From the NCBI RefSeq assembly GCF_964340395.1, contig NC_135568.1:6913079-6977078 (forward strand): a stretch of DNA of 64,000 bases, read 5' to 3'. Numbering within the stretch: the stretch's first letter is position 1; each line of letters starts with the position of its first letter. Below the pieces are notes generated by a model, which was not told the origin of the DNA, did not search any database, and saw only the letters and a list, made by a program, of their open reading frames with translations. This document shows, piece after piece, positions 46,790-59,817 of this stretch. Made by a program: the position numbers and the translations under genes. The stretch is from Glandiceps talaboti (Eukaryota; Hemichordata; Enteropneusta; Spengelidae).

Positions 46790-47128
46790 CAGCCTAATAA
46801 AAAATTGTGTGGTGCCTATTATGCTAAATTTTAGAAAAGGTGGGGTAGGTAGATTATTTAATTTATTATATTTGGTTTTCATATGTGAGTGTCTAGAGTT
46901 CAGGTAGTTATGTTTTCTGTTGTTTTCCATATGGTTTCTGTGTTATTGGTTTCTTCTCATCAGATGTACAGCCATTAGACTGGAAGCACACTTCTATATT
47001 GTCCACTATTTCTGGTGAGACTTCACAATTTTCGTGATTTCATTATTTTAAAAAAGGAAAAAAATTTAAGGTCAGCAGGGAAAAACTGGGTTGGGTAACC
47101 GGAACAAACAATTTTTTTTCCGGCCTAA
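46790..47128. mobile_element. MITE family C, copy 2 (long form)
   Basis: Starts AGCCTAATAAAAAATTGTGT and ends GTAACCGGAACAAACAATTT then TCCGGCCTAAG. The interior shares TTTGGTTTTCATATGTGAGT, TTTCTTCTCATCAGATGTAC and AGCCATTAGA with copy 1, in the opposite orientation. Confidence 0.85.
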
Positions 47129-48264
47129 GTTATAAATTTGAGGAATAAACAATGTTCTAGTTATTTGACAAACACAAGTTGTAAAAAGATAATTCTGTAT
47201 ATCAAAATGTGTTTAAAGTGGTACAAGCTGAGTTTATAAGTTTTTTACTCAAATGAAAATACTTCAACAAAACCACATCCAAGCATAAGGTTAATGCCGA
47301 AGCATGTCTTCTATAACATTATGATTGTCTTCTGGCATTGCTAGAATAGTTAGGGATTTCCTGAACATTTTTGGTACATACCATAAATTACATCATCAGA
47401 TCGTTTACGGTTATATCTTAATACCAGGTTTGAGTTCAGTCAATTACAAGTGGTTGTTAAGTGTGCTTCAGTAAGTAGAATACTGTGAGTACCTTTTAAA
47501 TATGCAGTAAAAAGTATGCTGACAATCGTATAAACTCAGCTTGTGCTCCTTTAATGAGAAAGAAAACACACAATTACTTTTATTAGGTCGGTAAAACATA
47601 TTAGTTCTTGTACACAATGTACTAGTTGTGCGAAATAAAAAAATAAAGCTGCCCTTACTTCAAAGAAGCACTGGAAAATAATTCTTGGTTCCAAAATGTA
47701 CTTAGCTTAGAGAACACAAAGATATGCTAGACAGGAGACAAAATAAACAAATAGCTTTTATGTAGAAGTACTGACAAATAATTCTGCTTCCAAAAAAATG
47801 TGCTTAGCGGTAATCATGAGCTGAGATTGTAGCCGTACTTCATCTGATTGTAATAACAAGAATTGACTATAAATATCAGAATGTAATGTAAACTCAGTAG
47901 GGGAAGTCATAACATCCTGAGTTGGGAACCAGTCACAAGATCCGATTCATGGGACGACACTTTATATGATATAGAGCAATTCAGTGACACACTCCCACTT
48001 CTATAAATTCATCAACTCTGCGTGGGACGATGTGCGTTTACTAGGATGATATAGCAACCCTACTGGTGATTGAGATGTCTTGAGATTGCGATCCATAGTT
48101 TCAAATATCAACCACACATTCCACAGAGACTGTTTAGCCTGCAAGTGCCCTCATTACTATAGACTGTAGAAAAATGACTCTTTTTGATGGAGATAATTAG
48201 ATTAATTAGAAGCAATTAGAGTGATCTTTTACTGTCAGTTGTAATTTGCGTTCTTTTGTTCATT
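47129..48264. other. intergenic, no clear feature
   Basis: AT-rich sequence. Short internal duplication TAATTCTTGGTTCCAAAATG and TAATTCTGCTTCCAAAAAAA near 47680 and 47780. Confidence 0.5.
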
Positions 48265-48555
48265 ACATAAATAGTCACATCACCTGATTGGCTGTTACAC
48301 AAACATTCACCATCTGATTGGTCACTACACAAACAATCATATGACCTGATTAGTCGCTACACAAACACCAATCACTCGATTGGTAGTTACACAAACAATC
48401 TTATCACCTGATTATTCGCTACACAAACATTCTGATCACCTGATTGGTTGTTACACAAACATCATTATAACCTGATTGGTTGTTACACAACACTCATATC
48501 ATCTGATTGGTTATTACATAGTACCGGTAAATACACCTGATTGTTCATTACATAG
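48265..48555. repeat. minisatellite, about 31-32 bp units containing CCAAT
   Basis: Nine units with CACCTGATTGGTTGTTACAC followed by AAACAAT-type sequence. CTGATTGG/CTGATTA cores lie near 48284, 48314, 48346, 48377, 48408, 48440, 48472, 48503 and 48537. Six or so units hold ATTGG, the complement of CCAAT. Confidence 0.93.
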
Positions 48556-48618
48556 ACACCCTTATCATGAAAGAATGTTTCAAATTCAAGTTTCACTTAT
48601 CCCAATTGCTTGAATTGA

Positions 48619-48990
48619 TGAACAAGATTCAAATCGTATGGTATTCAATCTTTCACTTGCAATTCTTTGGAACCAACTGCTGTCAGCTCTGTACCCAGAA
48701 GTGAGACTTTGAAGTCAAGACCTATTAAAGCCATACCTTTTTTGGAGAGCTTATTTGTGAGAAATACCTTCACTCAAAAAACCGAAATTTTCATGAACTC
48801 ATTTTTCACTAGAACAGTCGTTGACTGGAATGCACTACCCTCTTCTGTCATCGAATCACCTTCGACATCATCATTCAAGACAAGACCCGGAGATCACTTA
48901 AATCAGTAATATTTCTATCTTAACCTTTGACCCCCATTGGCGTGATACTTCTCAGGAGGCAGTTCCAATTATGTATCCAGATCCAGACAG
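48619..48990 (+). pseudogene. non-LTR retrotransposon 3' remnant (RT polyprotein C-terminus plus tail)
   Basis: An open frame ending at 48907-48909 contains NSFFTRTVVDWNALPSSVIE then SPSTSSFK. This is the conserved C-terminal signature of LINE reverse-transcriptase proteins (SFFPRT-x-x-WN-x-LP). The stop is followed by TTGGCGTGATACTTCTCAGG and AGGCAGTTCC, then a short run of ATCCAGATCCAGAC, resembling a LINE 3' tail. Only about 95 codons survive and no catalytic motif is present, so it is a 5'-truncated dead copy. Confidence 0.75.
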
Positions 48991-51420
48991 TATTTATTGT
49001 AAGGCGTCAGTGAGCATCGCTTGATGGATACTAATTGCAATATGAATCTCTTTATAATATCATGTCATCATAATACATTAATTGAATAACCAGAACTTTA
49101 TTTTGTGTTACAGATATATATCTTCAGGTAGCAGGAACCAAGACAAGTTGAAGAGACCAGAAAGTCTTCAATTAAAAGATACCAGGAGAGTATCTAGGCA
49201 TGTTTTACAGAGAGGCAACATCAGAAAAATGGTCTGAAGTTATTTATGTACCAGCAAAGAGTCATAAAACTGAAATACGTGAACACAAGTTCCTTGAAGA
49301 CGATAGTGTTTTTTTTTAGCAGTGTTGATATTTAAAAAAAAAACTAATGCAATTATGCTTGCCACAATATTGATACTGTACAGCATATTTATGCGTTTAT
49401 TTTGTGTTAATCAGAAAATTTTATGGATTAATTAGTTAAGTTTGTAACGAGGACTAGTTTTGTTAAATCATATCATGGTTACATTTCACATGTAGACAGG
49501 CTGCAGTGTAGTCTGAAAAGGTCCAGTTGTTGAGCCACTTATGTAACCACTCAGAGCATATTATATCAGCGGAAACAACGCCTTGATCTTACAGGCTGGC
49601 TGTTGTAAATCGGTGTAAAATCTGACATAGGCTTGTATTAGATTGAAGTTGCATTATATCTGCATTTGCAGTCGTATTCAGCGGTAGGTAAAAATACTAA
49701 TTAAGAGCCCGATTGATGTAGATATTGATCAGGTTCTTAATATGTGGTACCCGCCCCAGTTATTGAAGACTATTATAAAAACTAATTTGTCAAGAACTGT
49801 AGGTGTCATAATTTGAGGTTTTTAAAATACGTTGATGCGCAATGTTTACTATTACAGTGCTTCCAATTAAAGAATGAACAATAACTACTGTAATATGTTG
49901 ATGAATTACCAAAGTAGGTTTCTGGCTTTGTACAAAATTTAGTAGGGTCAGATCAAAGGAGTGCTGTGTCATTACTGATAACTTCAATCGTAACAAATTT
50001 CAAAATTTTGGCACCTTGTACAGTTACCGAAGTTTGCTGTTGTTAGACATCACTCTGTACATCTAACCGTGATGATGTCATCGGATAGAGAGTGTTGATC
50101 TGCAGCAATGAATAACTGTGTGCCTGTTTGGCAGCGTTATTAAAGTAAACTGTTATTCAACTTTGCCAATGATTAGGCAGTGTCGTGTCTACTATAGCTA
50201 AATCTACATCAATGCACCAGGACAATGTATCAATATGTTGCAGTACTTCATCGTTCATACTTTGATTAGAAGCACTGTAAAAGGCAATCCTGACAGACAG
50301 CAAACATATTTTCACTTTTGGAATAGTCCAGTATTTCTATACTGAATGGTGGCATGTAAGACAAAGAACAGGTAGGGATGAGCTGATAGTTTCAAACAAA
50401 GACTGCAAAAGTGTTTGTTTATTTTATAAACTTGGAACCCTGTCATTTTCATATTCATGTCTTCCACTGATATTTTGAACACAGGACATTATAGTATTTT
50501 ATGAAAAGTTGTAATATGTCATTAGTTTTCACATGTTGTGGTAGCCTAGACCATTCCAGTAAATAGCGCCCTCTAGTAAAACAGTATTGCTAGTAACATC
50601 CTGTTGAGTTATACATTATATAGACCTTTTACAATAAACAGTGCCCTCTTGTGATGTACCAAACACCCACTTTTAGTTGCTGATATATTGACCTTTCCAG
50701 TAGACAGCATCTCATCGTGAAATATTGTTTAACCCTTTCACCACCGATTCCTGCTATTGCGGGAACGTGCAAGCGCTAAAATGAGCTCCGTGTAATCATA
50801 CACGGAAACTTTTGTGGGTACAGTTTGTGACATTAACGGATAGAATCTGGAATGATCAGTCTCATAGTGTAAGACCTTGGATCTGCGTTTGGAAAGTTGC
50901 TGTGAACCAAAGTCAAGGATTACAGTTTGTCTGATGGACAACCCCTCAACAATGCTTTTGTTGTGATACAACCTGTGGTCACTTTTAAAGTTTCGCAGAA
51001 TTAGCCCGAGGTGATAGCAGCTAGACGATGGAATGGTTTACTTTACCCAACTGGAAACCAAGTTACATGTCACTATGTCAGGAAAATATTGTCATTCTTT
51101 GAATACCTAGGTAGTCTAAACTATATGCAAATGAACTTCTAATCAACATATCCTTTGTTGATTCACTTAGGGGCACTCTTTAGAAGTTTGGTCTATTATC
51201 AGCAAGTACAAATGTGAATGTTTCTCAGTGCAATTTTCAAATAAATGTTTCTTTTCAACAACTTGCCAACGTAACCGTAAAATATAAGACATAATAGAAT
51301 ACACAAATTAGGGTATTTTTGACAAAGTGAAATAAGTAAGGGACTCTACTGGCATTAACAACCCAATTAAATTATCGACACAATACCCTAAGCAGAAGAT
51401 GACAAGTTGAAATAACATTT
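48991..51420. other. intergenic, no clear feature
   Basis: AT-rich sequence. GCGCCCTCTAGTAAAACAGT near 50568 and GTGCCCTCTTGTGATGT near 50641 form a weak repeat of about 73 bp with CCATTCCAGTAAA/CTTTTACAATAAA. No gene seen. Confidence 0.5.
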
Positions 51421-51429
51421 GAAAATGCA

Positions 51430-51905
51430 GGATAAGTGAAACCATTCGATGTTCGTACAGGGTTCCATCTGACCAAATTTGACAAAAACACTTTGACTAT
51501 ACTCATCATGCTATTTTAGCCTACCTTACTTTCCATAGAGATTTTGAATGCCTTGCTCAGTGAAACTTGTTAAGGTTAAATGTAATCTGAAGTCAGAAAG
51601 GGTTCTGTCTGACCAAATTTGACAGAAACACTTTAGAGCTATAGACATTATATGCGGTGTTCTGTGTTAGCATGCCATACCTATCAACAGGATACAGAAT
51701 ACCTTACTTAGTGAAACTTGATCAATTCTTAAAATATTTGAAGTCAGAAGTATTTTGTCTGACAAAATTTGACAGATATACTTTGAATCTACACACATTA
51801 GATGCCATATTCTGCTTTAGCAAGCCATACCTTTCAAAGACAGAAATGCCTTGATTAGTGAAACTTGATCATTTTAAAAGCTATTTAAAGTCAGATATTT
51901 TAAGA
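51430..51905. repeat. degenerate tandem array, about 125-151 bp units
   Basis: AGTGAAACTTG recurs at about 51435 (variant), 51559, 51710 and 51857. Each unit also has TCTGACCAAATTTGACAGAA and ACACTTT, and AAGTCAGA before it. Confidence 0.88.
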
Positions 51906-52987
51906 GCTGTTTATTCACGGTGTATTTTTTCTCAACAGTACAAGTTTTTAAAATTTAGTCCAACATATTTTGGTTATTTTATCTTCATAGTATTTGTAGT
52001 GGATGCAGTTATTTTTGTAGCAACTGTGTGGTTTATGAGTACAACTCTTCAAAATGCTTTTGTGCAATTTTACCAAAGTTTTGATAGAAGGTGAGCAGGG
52101 ATGCACCTTGTGCCCAAAGAAGTATATATCTAAATTTTATGTTTGTCTACTTGTTATTTTCATATTAGTACTAGATGCAAGGTGCTATGTATATTACCTT
52201 TTCAAAAAAAACACACAAAATATGTGTTAAAAGTGCTGGAAATTTAGTGAAATTTTGTTGGTATTAAGAGATGAGATTTACTAGAACCATGACAAAATAA
52301 GATGGATATATTTCATATTTTATAGAAATTATTGCAATTATTGATAAAGTTTCTGTAGAAAGTAGGAATATGGGATATTTAGAAAGTTGATATTTCACTT
52401 TATTTGTTAAGAATCATTGATATCCTTAGTTCAAACATTGGCATTAGACCAGTTGACAGTTCCAGGATGCATTGCGAATCTCCCTATACAATGCCATGTA
52501 TTCTGTACGCTCAGCAGGGATTTGCATATTCTACTCAGGGAAATGATTATCTCCTGACTGTACCCTGCATTTAATACCAGTACAAAAACATTTTGTCGTT
52601 CACGCTGTTTAGTTTTGGTGCTATAAAATCACTCACAGTTATTAAGATGTCAACATATCTGTCCATCATTTCATGATGAAAATGGCATTTTAAATGTACT
52701 AAAGACAAAACAAGCGTAAATATAACAGCGTATCTAATGTTGTATCACGCAATGAATCTTGGAACTGGAAAATCAACTATAGAGAGTTTTATTGTATGTG
52801 GTTCAAACTAGAATGAAACTGAATTTGTCATATTGTGCAGAAACTTTTTTGTCAAATTTATTCAAACTTACATCTTTTAAAAACATTTCCTTGAATACTA
52901 ATCTTGACAGCCTGATAATTTGAAATGTAAGAAAAAATCTGCTGTAACAGGAAATATTTATTAAGCATGCTAGAGAATGTAGTATGT
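51906..52987. other. intergenic, no clear feature
   Basis: AT-rich sequence with one octamer ATTTGCAT at 52520. No gene seen. Confidence 0.5.
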
Positions 52988-53072
52988 TGATGACGATGAT
53001 GATGACGACGACGACGACGACGGCGGCGACAACCAAATGAAAAATGCCACGATGACGACCAAATGAAAAATG
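52988..53072. repeat. (GAC/GAT)n trinucleotide tract and short direct repeat
   Basis: GATGACGATGATGATGACGA continuing to GGCGGCGAC, then a direct duplication of GACCAAATGAAAAATGCCAC or a close variant. Confidence 0.95.
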
Positions 53073-53275
53073 CCACTAATCAAGGGTTGAACTTTAATGA
53101 ATGGATAAGAAAATCAAAGATAGCTGACTATATAGCAGGCTTACGTTCGTCAGTTGTTGTCCATCATGCTAGCACACATATTAGAACTGAAATATGCGAA
53201 ACAGTTAATTCAAAACTAATAAAAGATGCAAATCATGCTAATTTATATGCAAAAGTTGAGAAGGATGAGAAATGA
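53063..53275 (+). CDS. unrecognised small ORF, 70 codons
   Basis: ATG start inside the direct repeat noted above and TGA stop at 53273. The peptide (NEWIRKSKIADYIAGLRSS in its middle) has ordinary amino-acid complexity, unlike most open frames nearby, but I recognise no domain. No splice or promoter context supports it. It may be chance or a decayed mobile-element frame. Confidence 0.12.
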   Translation: MKNATNQGLNFNEWIRKSKIADYIAGLRSSVVVHHASTHIRTEICETVNSKLIKDANHANLYAKVEKDEK

Positions 53276-53719
53276 TCTTTGTTTCACAGTGACAATTTGA
53301 ATAAATTGGGAGCCAATGTGTTATGATAACATAGTTGAAAAGATGACAAACTGAGATACAACACTAGAGGTTGACAGTACATCCCGGTAGCGGTATCTGG
53401 ATCAGCGTAACTAAAATTGATACAACATATCTGACTTGTGATGTGTTCTTTAGAGGGTAGTCACACTTTTGTTGTCTTTTTTCAAAGGTCTGTGGTGTCA
53501 CTGGGTGATTATTTTTGTATTTATATGTATTATAAAACAGAAGGAAATATAACAAAAACAAACATTTTTTCAAGTGATAACGTGCCAGTAAGTAGATACA
53601 AAAAAAAAATACACCAAAAAAAATCAAAATTAGGCTTCTCTATGTGAAAACTCTAATGATTACAGTTTTGTTCGTGTACATATTAAGTGGAACAATACAC
53701 TTATATATATTCAGTTCAA
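53276..53719. other. intergenic, no feature seen
   Basis: AT-rich unique sequence. Confidence 0.5.
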
Positions 53720-53724
53720 ACAGT

Positions 53725-54225
53725 TGCAGGTGCCAGGAAAGCAGTTTGATGTGCATGACTCATTTATGATAAGTCTGTTAAAACAGTCTGAGATGCAAGG
53801 AGAGAAGTTTGTTGGCCACAACACACTTACCAGTGTATGGATCATGCCCAGACAATGTAAGGTGTCAGGAAGACAGTATGTTGGTCACAATACACCTCCT
53901 GGTATACTGATTGTTTCTCATTTGTAAGGAGAAATGTTTGCTGGCCAATACACACTAAGTCTTATAATGATCCTGTTCAGACGATCTCAGTTGTTGGGAG
54001 AAGTCTGCTGGTCACAAAACACATTTACCGGTGCACTTTTCGTGTTCAGTCAGTCTAAGGCACGAGGGGAAATATCTACTGGTCACAACACACTTATAAT
54101 GATCCTGTTCAGATGGTCTAAGGTGCCAGGAAATCTGTCTGTTGAGAACACCACACTTACCAGTGCACTGTCCGTGTCCAGCCAGTCTAAGGCACCAGGG
54201 GAAACATCTTAAGGTCACAACACAG
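53725..54225. repeat. tandem array, about 66 bp units, 8 copies
   Basis: Units carry a TCTAAGGTGCCAGGAAA-type start near 53728, 53792, 53860, 53927, 53988, 54057, 54120 and 54188. Each continues GTTGGTCACAACACACTTAC then CAGTG and a GTCCAGNCAGTCTAAGG-type segment. Confidence 0.9.
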
Positions 54226-55130
54226 TTTAATTCATACTTTGACATGTCAACTCATGACCATTTCAAGATGGAAACATTAACAAAATCAAAACTTTTAAAT
54301 CGAAATTTACTTCAACACACATTCTAAGTGAATATTTTCCATCCGTGTCTCTGTGTTGACTTCTCATTTCATTGTCTCTTTTAATCAGTTTTAGAGACCA
54401 TTTTTATCTTGAAATTTCTTTTTGACCTTGAGTTACACCATGGCTGATACTCACTCAAGTTTTCACAAAACTATATATTATATATAAGTTGTCGGTTTGC
54501 GTAATGCACAGAGTTTAGATTTTGTTATTTGAGCATAATTTCAAAATGTATGTTTGATACTCTTTCTTTAAAAAGGATATTTGTGCATTATCTATACATT
54601 ATCCTATTCTGTATTTTTTCATAATATGTATCTTGATGTTTATGTTTATGTTTACTATTTATTTCTTTATTTCATTCATGGAGAGCCTGAGTGTGTGTAA
54701 TTGTGTTGTGTGATTTCATTTTTGTGTGTTTCGTTACTTTTGTAAGCTGACTGTAGAAAACATAGACACATGTTTATTTGTGGTGTTTGGTCAAACGAAA
54801 TATAAAACTGTGAAGCATTGTATATTTCTAAATATCTGTATGAAAGCAAACGGTTTCTGTTTTTCGTCACATTTTGCAGCGAAAGAGTACTTTTTTTGGC
54901 AATTTTCTTTGATCATTGTGACTCAAAGAATATTGATGCATGTTGGTAAGGTAGACAGACATGTAAATCATGGTTTATTGTTCTTATATAAAATGGAGTG
55001 AAATTTAAAAATGTACGTTGTCTTGTGTGATGCTGTGTATGATATTTTTAAAAAGTTTAGTTTCTTCAACCACAAAGTTCACTTTTCTAATTTTTGGTAT
55101 TTTGTAATATCAGGGGTGCAGCTTATTATC
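54226..55130. other. intergenic, no clear feature
   Basis: AT-rich unique sequence with no supportable gene. The open frames at 54676-55001 lack any family signature. Confidence 0.5.
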
Positions 55131-55286
55131 TAAGGCCTAATAAAAAAAAATTGTGATTCCAGTTACGCTCAATTTTAGAAAAGGTAGGGTAGGTAGATTT
55201 GATTACATAAAAAATTTTAGGGTCAGCAGTGAAAAGCTAGGTGGGGTCGGGTAACTGGAACCAAACAATTATTTTTTTAGGCCTAA
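55131..55286. mobile_element. MITE family C, copy 3 (short form)
   Basis: 156 bp. Left end TAAGGCCTAATAAAAAAAAA then TTGTGATTCCAGTTA; right end TAACTGGAACCAAACAATTA then TTTTTTTAGGCCTAAG. The ends are inverted complements over about 33 bp. The interior keeps TTAGAAAAGGTAGGGTAGGT and GGTCAGCAGTGAAAA but lacks about 200 bp present in copy 2. Confidence 0.92.
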
Positions 55287-55730
55287 GAATCCATATGAAG
55301 CTGCTCAATGATGGAAATATACTAGATGAAGTAAATAAGATTACTCAAAAATTAGCCAGCAAATAATTTGGAGTAGACAGTTATTTTTGCTGGCTATACC
55401 TGCCTTTATCTACATCCAAATACTACGGCAGTAGTTTAAATCCCATATAACTGGCTAAAACAATAAATATTTCCTGTTAACATCAACTGTAGGCAACATT
55501 ATTCATAATATTAATGTCACCAATGTTAGTCCAGTGACAATAATACTCACAGAAAATATTCCATGCCACTTTCAGCATAAAAAATTACAAAAGAATTTTA
55601 AGTGACGACAAGTACTGACCTTTTTTGATTTGCATAAATGCATATTTATGAAGAATAGATTAAAATGAAGGGAGCCTATGTAATATGCTTAGATTATTTC
55701 ATAGAAATGTCAGAAGTATAAAAAAAAAAT
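55287..55730. other. intergenic, no clear feature
   Basis: Contains a small inverted pair (TAGCCAGCAAATAAT and TTATTTTTGCTGGCTA, about 55352-55397) that may be another hairpin element. An octamer lies at 55628. Confidence 0.5.
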
Positions 55731-55734
55731 TGAT

Positions 55735-55945
55735 CAGTCCAGCCTGAGTTCAAACTGGCGGGTGTCGGCTGGGTTTGATTAAATTTACCACACTGTAAGT
55801 AAGAACAGTGTCGTTCAGATTGACGTGACCGTACAATGCAGGCTTTCCCTGGGTTCTCTGGTTTCCTCCTCCTGCACTAACACTGAACCAAAGCAGTAAA
55901 GCCAGCATATGGACAATATGACAAAAGCCTGTCAACCTAAACAGG
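55735..55945 (+). mobile_element. tRNA-derived SINE, copy 2
   Basis: A B-box-like GAGTTCAAACTGG near 55746, then a core with ATGCAGGCTTTCCCTGGGTT followed by CTCTGGTTTCCTCCTCC, shared with the minus-strand copy at 33345-33566. Its A-box portion is degenerate. Confidence 0.7.
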
Positions 55946-57266
<1,321 letters not shown>

Positions 57267-57384
57267 TGATCACATCTAGCCCACTGTCTAATAAGACACA
57301 AAAATACAAAATTATAGTTGTCACATTTCTCAATTATATGTTATAAATTCCCTGTGATTGAAAGCCTTACTTGAGAGAGCGAGA

Positions 57385-57452
<68 letters not shown>

Positions 57453-57453
57453 A
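57385..57453. repeat. (GATT)n microsatellite
   Basis: About 17 GATT units. Confidence 0.97.
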
Positions 57454-57557
57454 TAGGTACCTTTCCCAAATACATGCATTGTATAGTATAAGAAAATGAA
57501 AATCACCATGTGTGTGTTCACGTGACTATCTATTTGTACCAATTGATTGATTATAGA

Positions 57558-57643
57558 ATATGTCTGTATGTGTATGTGTGTATGTGTATATGTATGTGTA
57601 TGTGTATGTGTATGTGCATGTGCATGTGTATGTGTATATGTAT

Positions 57644-57705
<62 letters not shown>

Positions 57706-57714
57706 TATGCATAC

Positions 57715-57772
<58 letters not shown>

Positions 57773-57847
57773 GTGTATGTGTATATTATGTGCATGTGTA
57801 TCTGCATGTGCATGTATATGTGTATGTGTATGTGTGTGTGTGTGTAT
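57558..57847. repeat. TATGTG/TATATG microsatellite
   Basis: Alternating TATGTG, TATATG and CATGTG hexamers for about 290 bp. Similar material forms the outer ends of the inverted repeat at 27965-30975. Confidence 0.96.
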
Positions 57848-58599
57848 TATTATTTACTCATAAGTCAATTTCTCCTATTAAGATGGATGCCACACGCATT
57901 TGACATCTTGCTGTAGACTTCCGACAGAGAAAGTTTATTCATTGCAAAACAAACTAGTTCAGTTGGAAAAAAATGTCAGAAAAGTTTATCCAATTAACTC
58001 TATTTACATCTGTTAATGAAACATCACTTTTAATGTTTTGAAGACTTGCAAAAGTGTGTATGTATTTCTGCCAAACGCACACGTGCAACTGAGTGACAGA
58101 ATTCCCAAAAGATATTATAGCGCCATCTACGGTTGGTACTAACATGTCTAGTTCATTATCCGAAGTCTAAACCCATAATTGTGTCTGTAATCTTTTAATT
58201 GTTATACCATCAACAAACTTTACAAAGTCGTTTAAAATCGATTGAGAAAGCGCCATAAACGTTAGCTTTCAGAATGACAAGTATTTAATTATCGAACCAT
58301 TAATCATGATAATTTGAAACTGGAAGTGTACGCAACTACTAAGTTATTTCTGAAGACTTGGGTTTGGGAACGAACGCAAAGATGAGGTAGTTTGGGATAA
58401 TAAGTACGACATGAAGCGTGAGAAAGACACCGTACAGGATCAATGTCCATTCATATAAGACCACTCAAAACTCTCTCACAAGTTATGTCTGGATGTGGAT
58501 AAAAAACCATCGTTGTCTGGACAACCGCACAACGGCCACCAGGTGCTTCTGTTTGTTCTGGTGTTTGAGACTTCCCCGCTGGCGACAAGGACCATCTCC
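57848..58599. other. Frizzled upstream region, no clear feature
   Basis: Unique sequence with less low-complexity than further left. Nothing specific that I can support. Confidence 0.5.
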
Positions 58600-58725
58600 A
58601 TTCGGCGATTAGATAATTGCGTTAATTGCATTTCAATCATGCATATTTAATTTCGAATGTAATTATCGGGCAGGCTGCTACTGATCCAATAGAGCCAATG
58701 ACCCCAAATGCGCCAAATTTCACGT
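58600..58725. promoter_or_regulatory. candidate regulatory block upstream of Frizzled
   Basis: From left to right: GATTA (OTX/bicoid-like), GATAATTGC, GTTAATTGC, CAATCATGCATATTTAAT (homeodomain/POU-like), GTAATTA, then CCAAT at 58686 and again at 58695, and TGCGCCAAA near 58709, whose complement TTTGGCGC is a full E2F consensus. About 1.1 kb upstream of the ATG. Whether it is an enhancer or an upstream promoter is inference. Confidence 0.4.
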
Positions 58726-59817
58726 CTCAGTGACCAAACTGTAGATCCGTTGTTGACAAATGCTAAGCATATGAGGACTTGATACGGTGTCACGAAGGCT
58801 TCACACAATAAGACATAAGAAAGGGCCTGGAGATAAACCTCTAAGTAGCTGCTGAAGAAGAGGGGAAATTGGCGATCTTTCTAATTTACGATAATTACCA
58901 AGTACATTTAATGTCTGTATGCAATGCCTTAGCCGACCATTCCATTTTGAGACGAAACACTATCATTGCCTTCTTAATTCTTAGCCACTTCATTCAAGTG
59001 AGCTGGTAATAATGATGTTTTGTTCTCTTTTCTATTGCCGCACTTGGGTTTTCTTTCATATGCGCACATAAGCACACTATTATATTTTCAGTGCAAACTA
59101 CCCGCGTGTTTTGAACAACTTTTTGGGATTTTAATCTCCTAAAATATACAAATTCATTCGTTGCGAAATGTTTGGATAATACCTTACGAACTGTATTCAC
59201 CACAGAACATGGAAATATTTGCACAAAACACAGTCGTTCGAAACATTTAAAACTTCTGAATTGCAGTTTCAAACTTTTTTTTTCTAGAGGGAGGTGATTG
59301 TAATGGCGGCAGACATTATTCTATTAGCACTTAATTAAGATATTTATCTGATGCTTGCCCAATAGAAAGGCATTCATTCTATCACATGACTCACATTCCA
59401 ACGCTAATTGGTTGAACTGCGACTGGAAACCTTTATGAGGTTTCACGTACTCCGAATCTGGATGTGGTCAGAAATAACGCAAGAAATTCGTGAAACTACG
59501 AAGAAATGCCAAGATAATGCTGCCGTACGTCCTTTGAATTGGTAAGAGACGGTAGATATTGGGAAATTTGGATTTAAGAGGTGAATTCTGGACATAATTG
59601 CGACCAAGGTCGAAGGAGGACCTTGAAACTGTCGTGGACTTTTGAGAGTACCGCCGTGACACAAAGAAATGTATCACAGAGCTTGATGGACTGGGTTGGT
59701 TCACCTCGAGTACGAGAAAGCACTAAAATTGAACTATTTTGAACATAGCAGTGTAGACGATTTCACTGTCTTGATGACTTGAACACTGAGAAGGTACACA
59801 CGATCCGGGTGATCAAC
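58726..59817 (+). promoter_or_regulatory. Frizzled proximal upstream region and probable 5'UTR
   Basis: Unique sequence, GC-richer near the gene. AATGGCGGC (YY1-like) at 59302, a CCAAT at about 59370 and an ATTGG at about 59409. No clear TATA box. Upstream ATGs occur at 59506, 59517 and elsewhere, including the minimal ATG-ACT-TGA at 59774, 36 bp before the start codon. I cannot fix the transcription start. Confidence 0.4.

Noticed and set aside
59779-59817. N-terminal extension of Frizzled by 13 codons
   Set aside because: The extension starts at a TTG, not an ATG. The ATG at 59818 has a good Kozak context and directly precedes a signal peptide.
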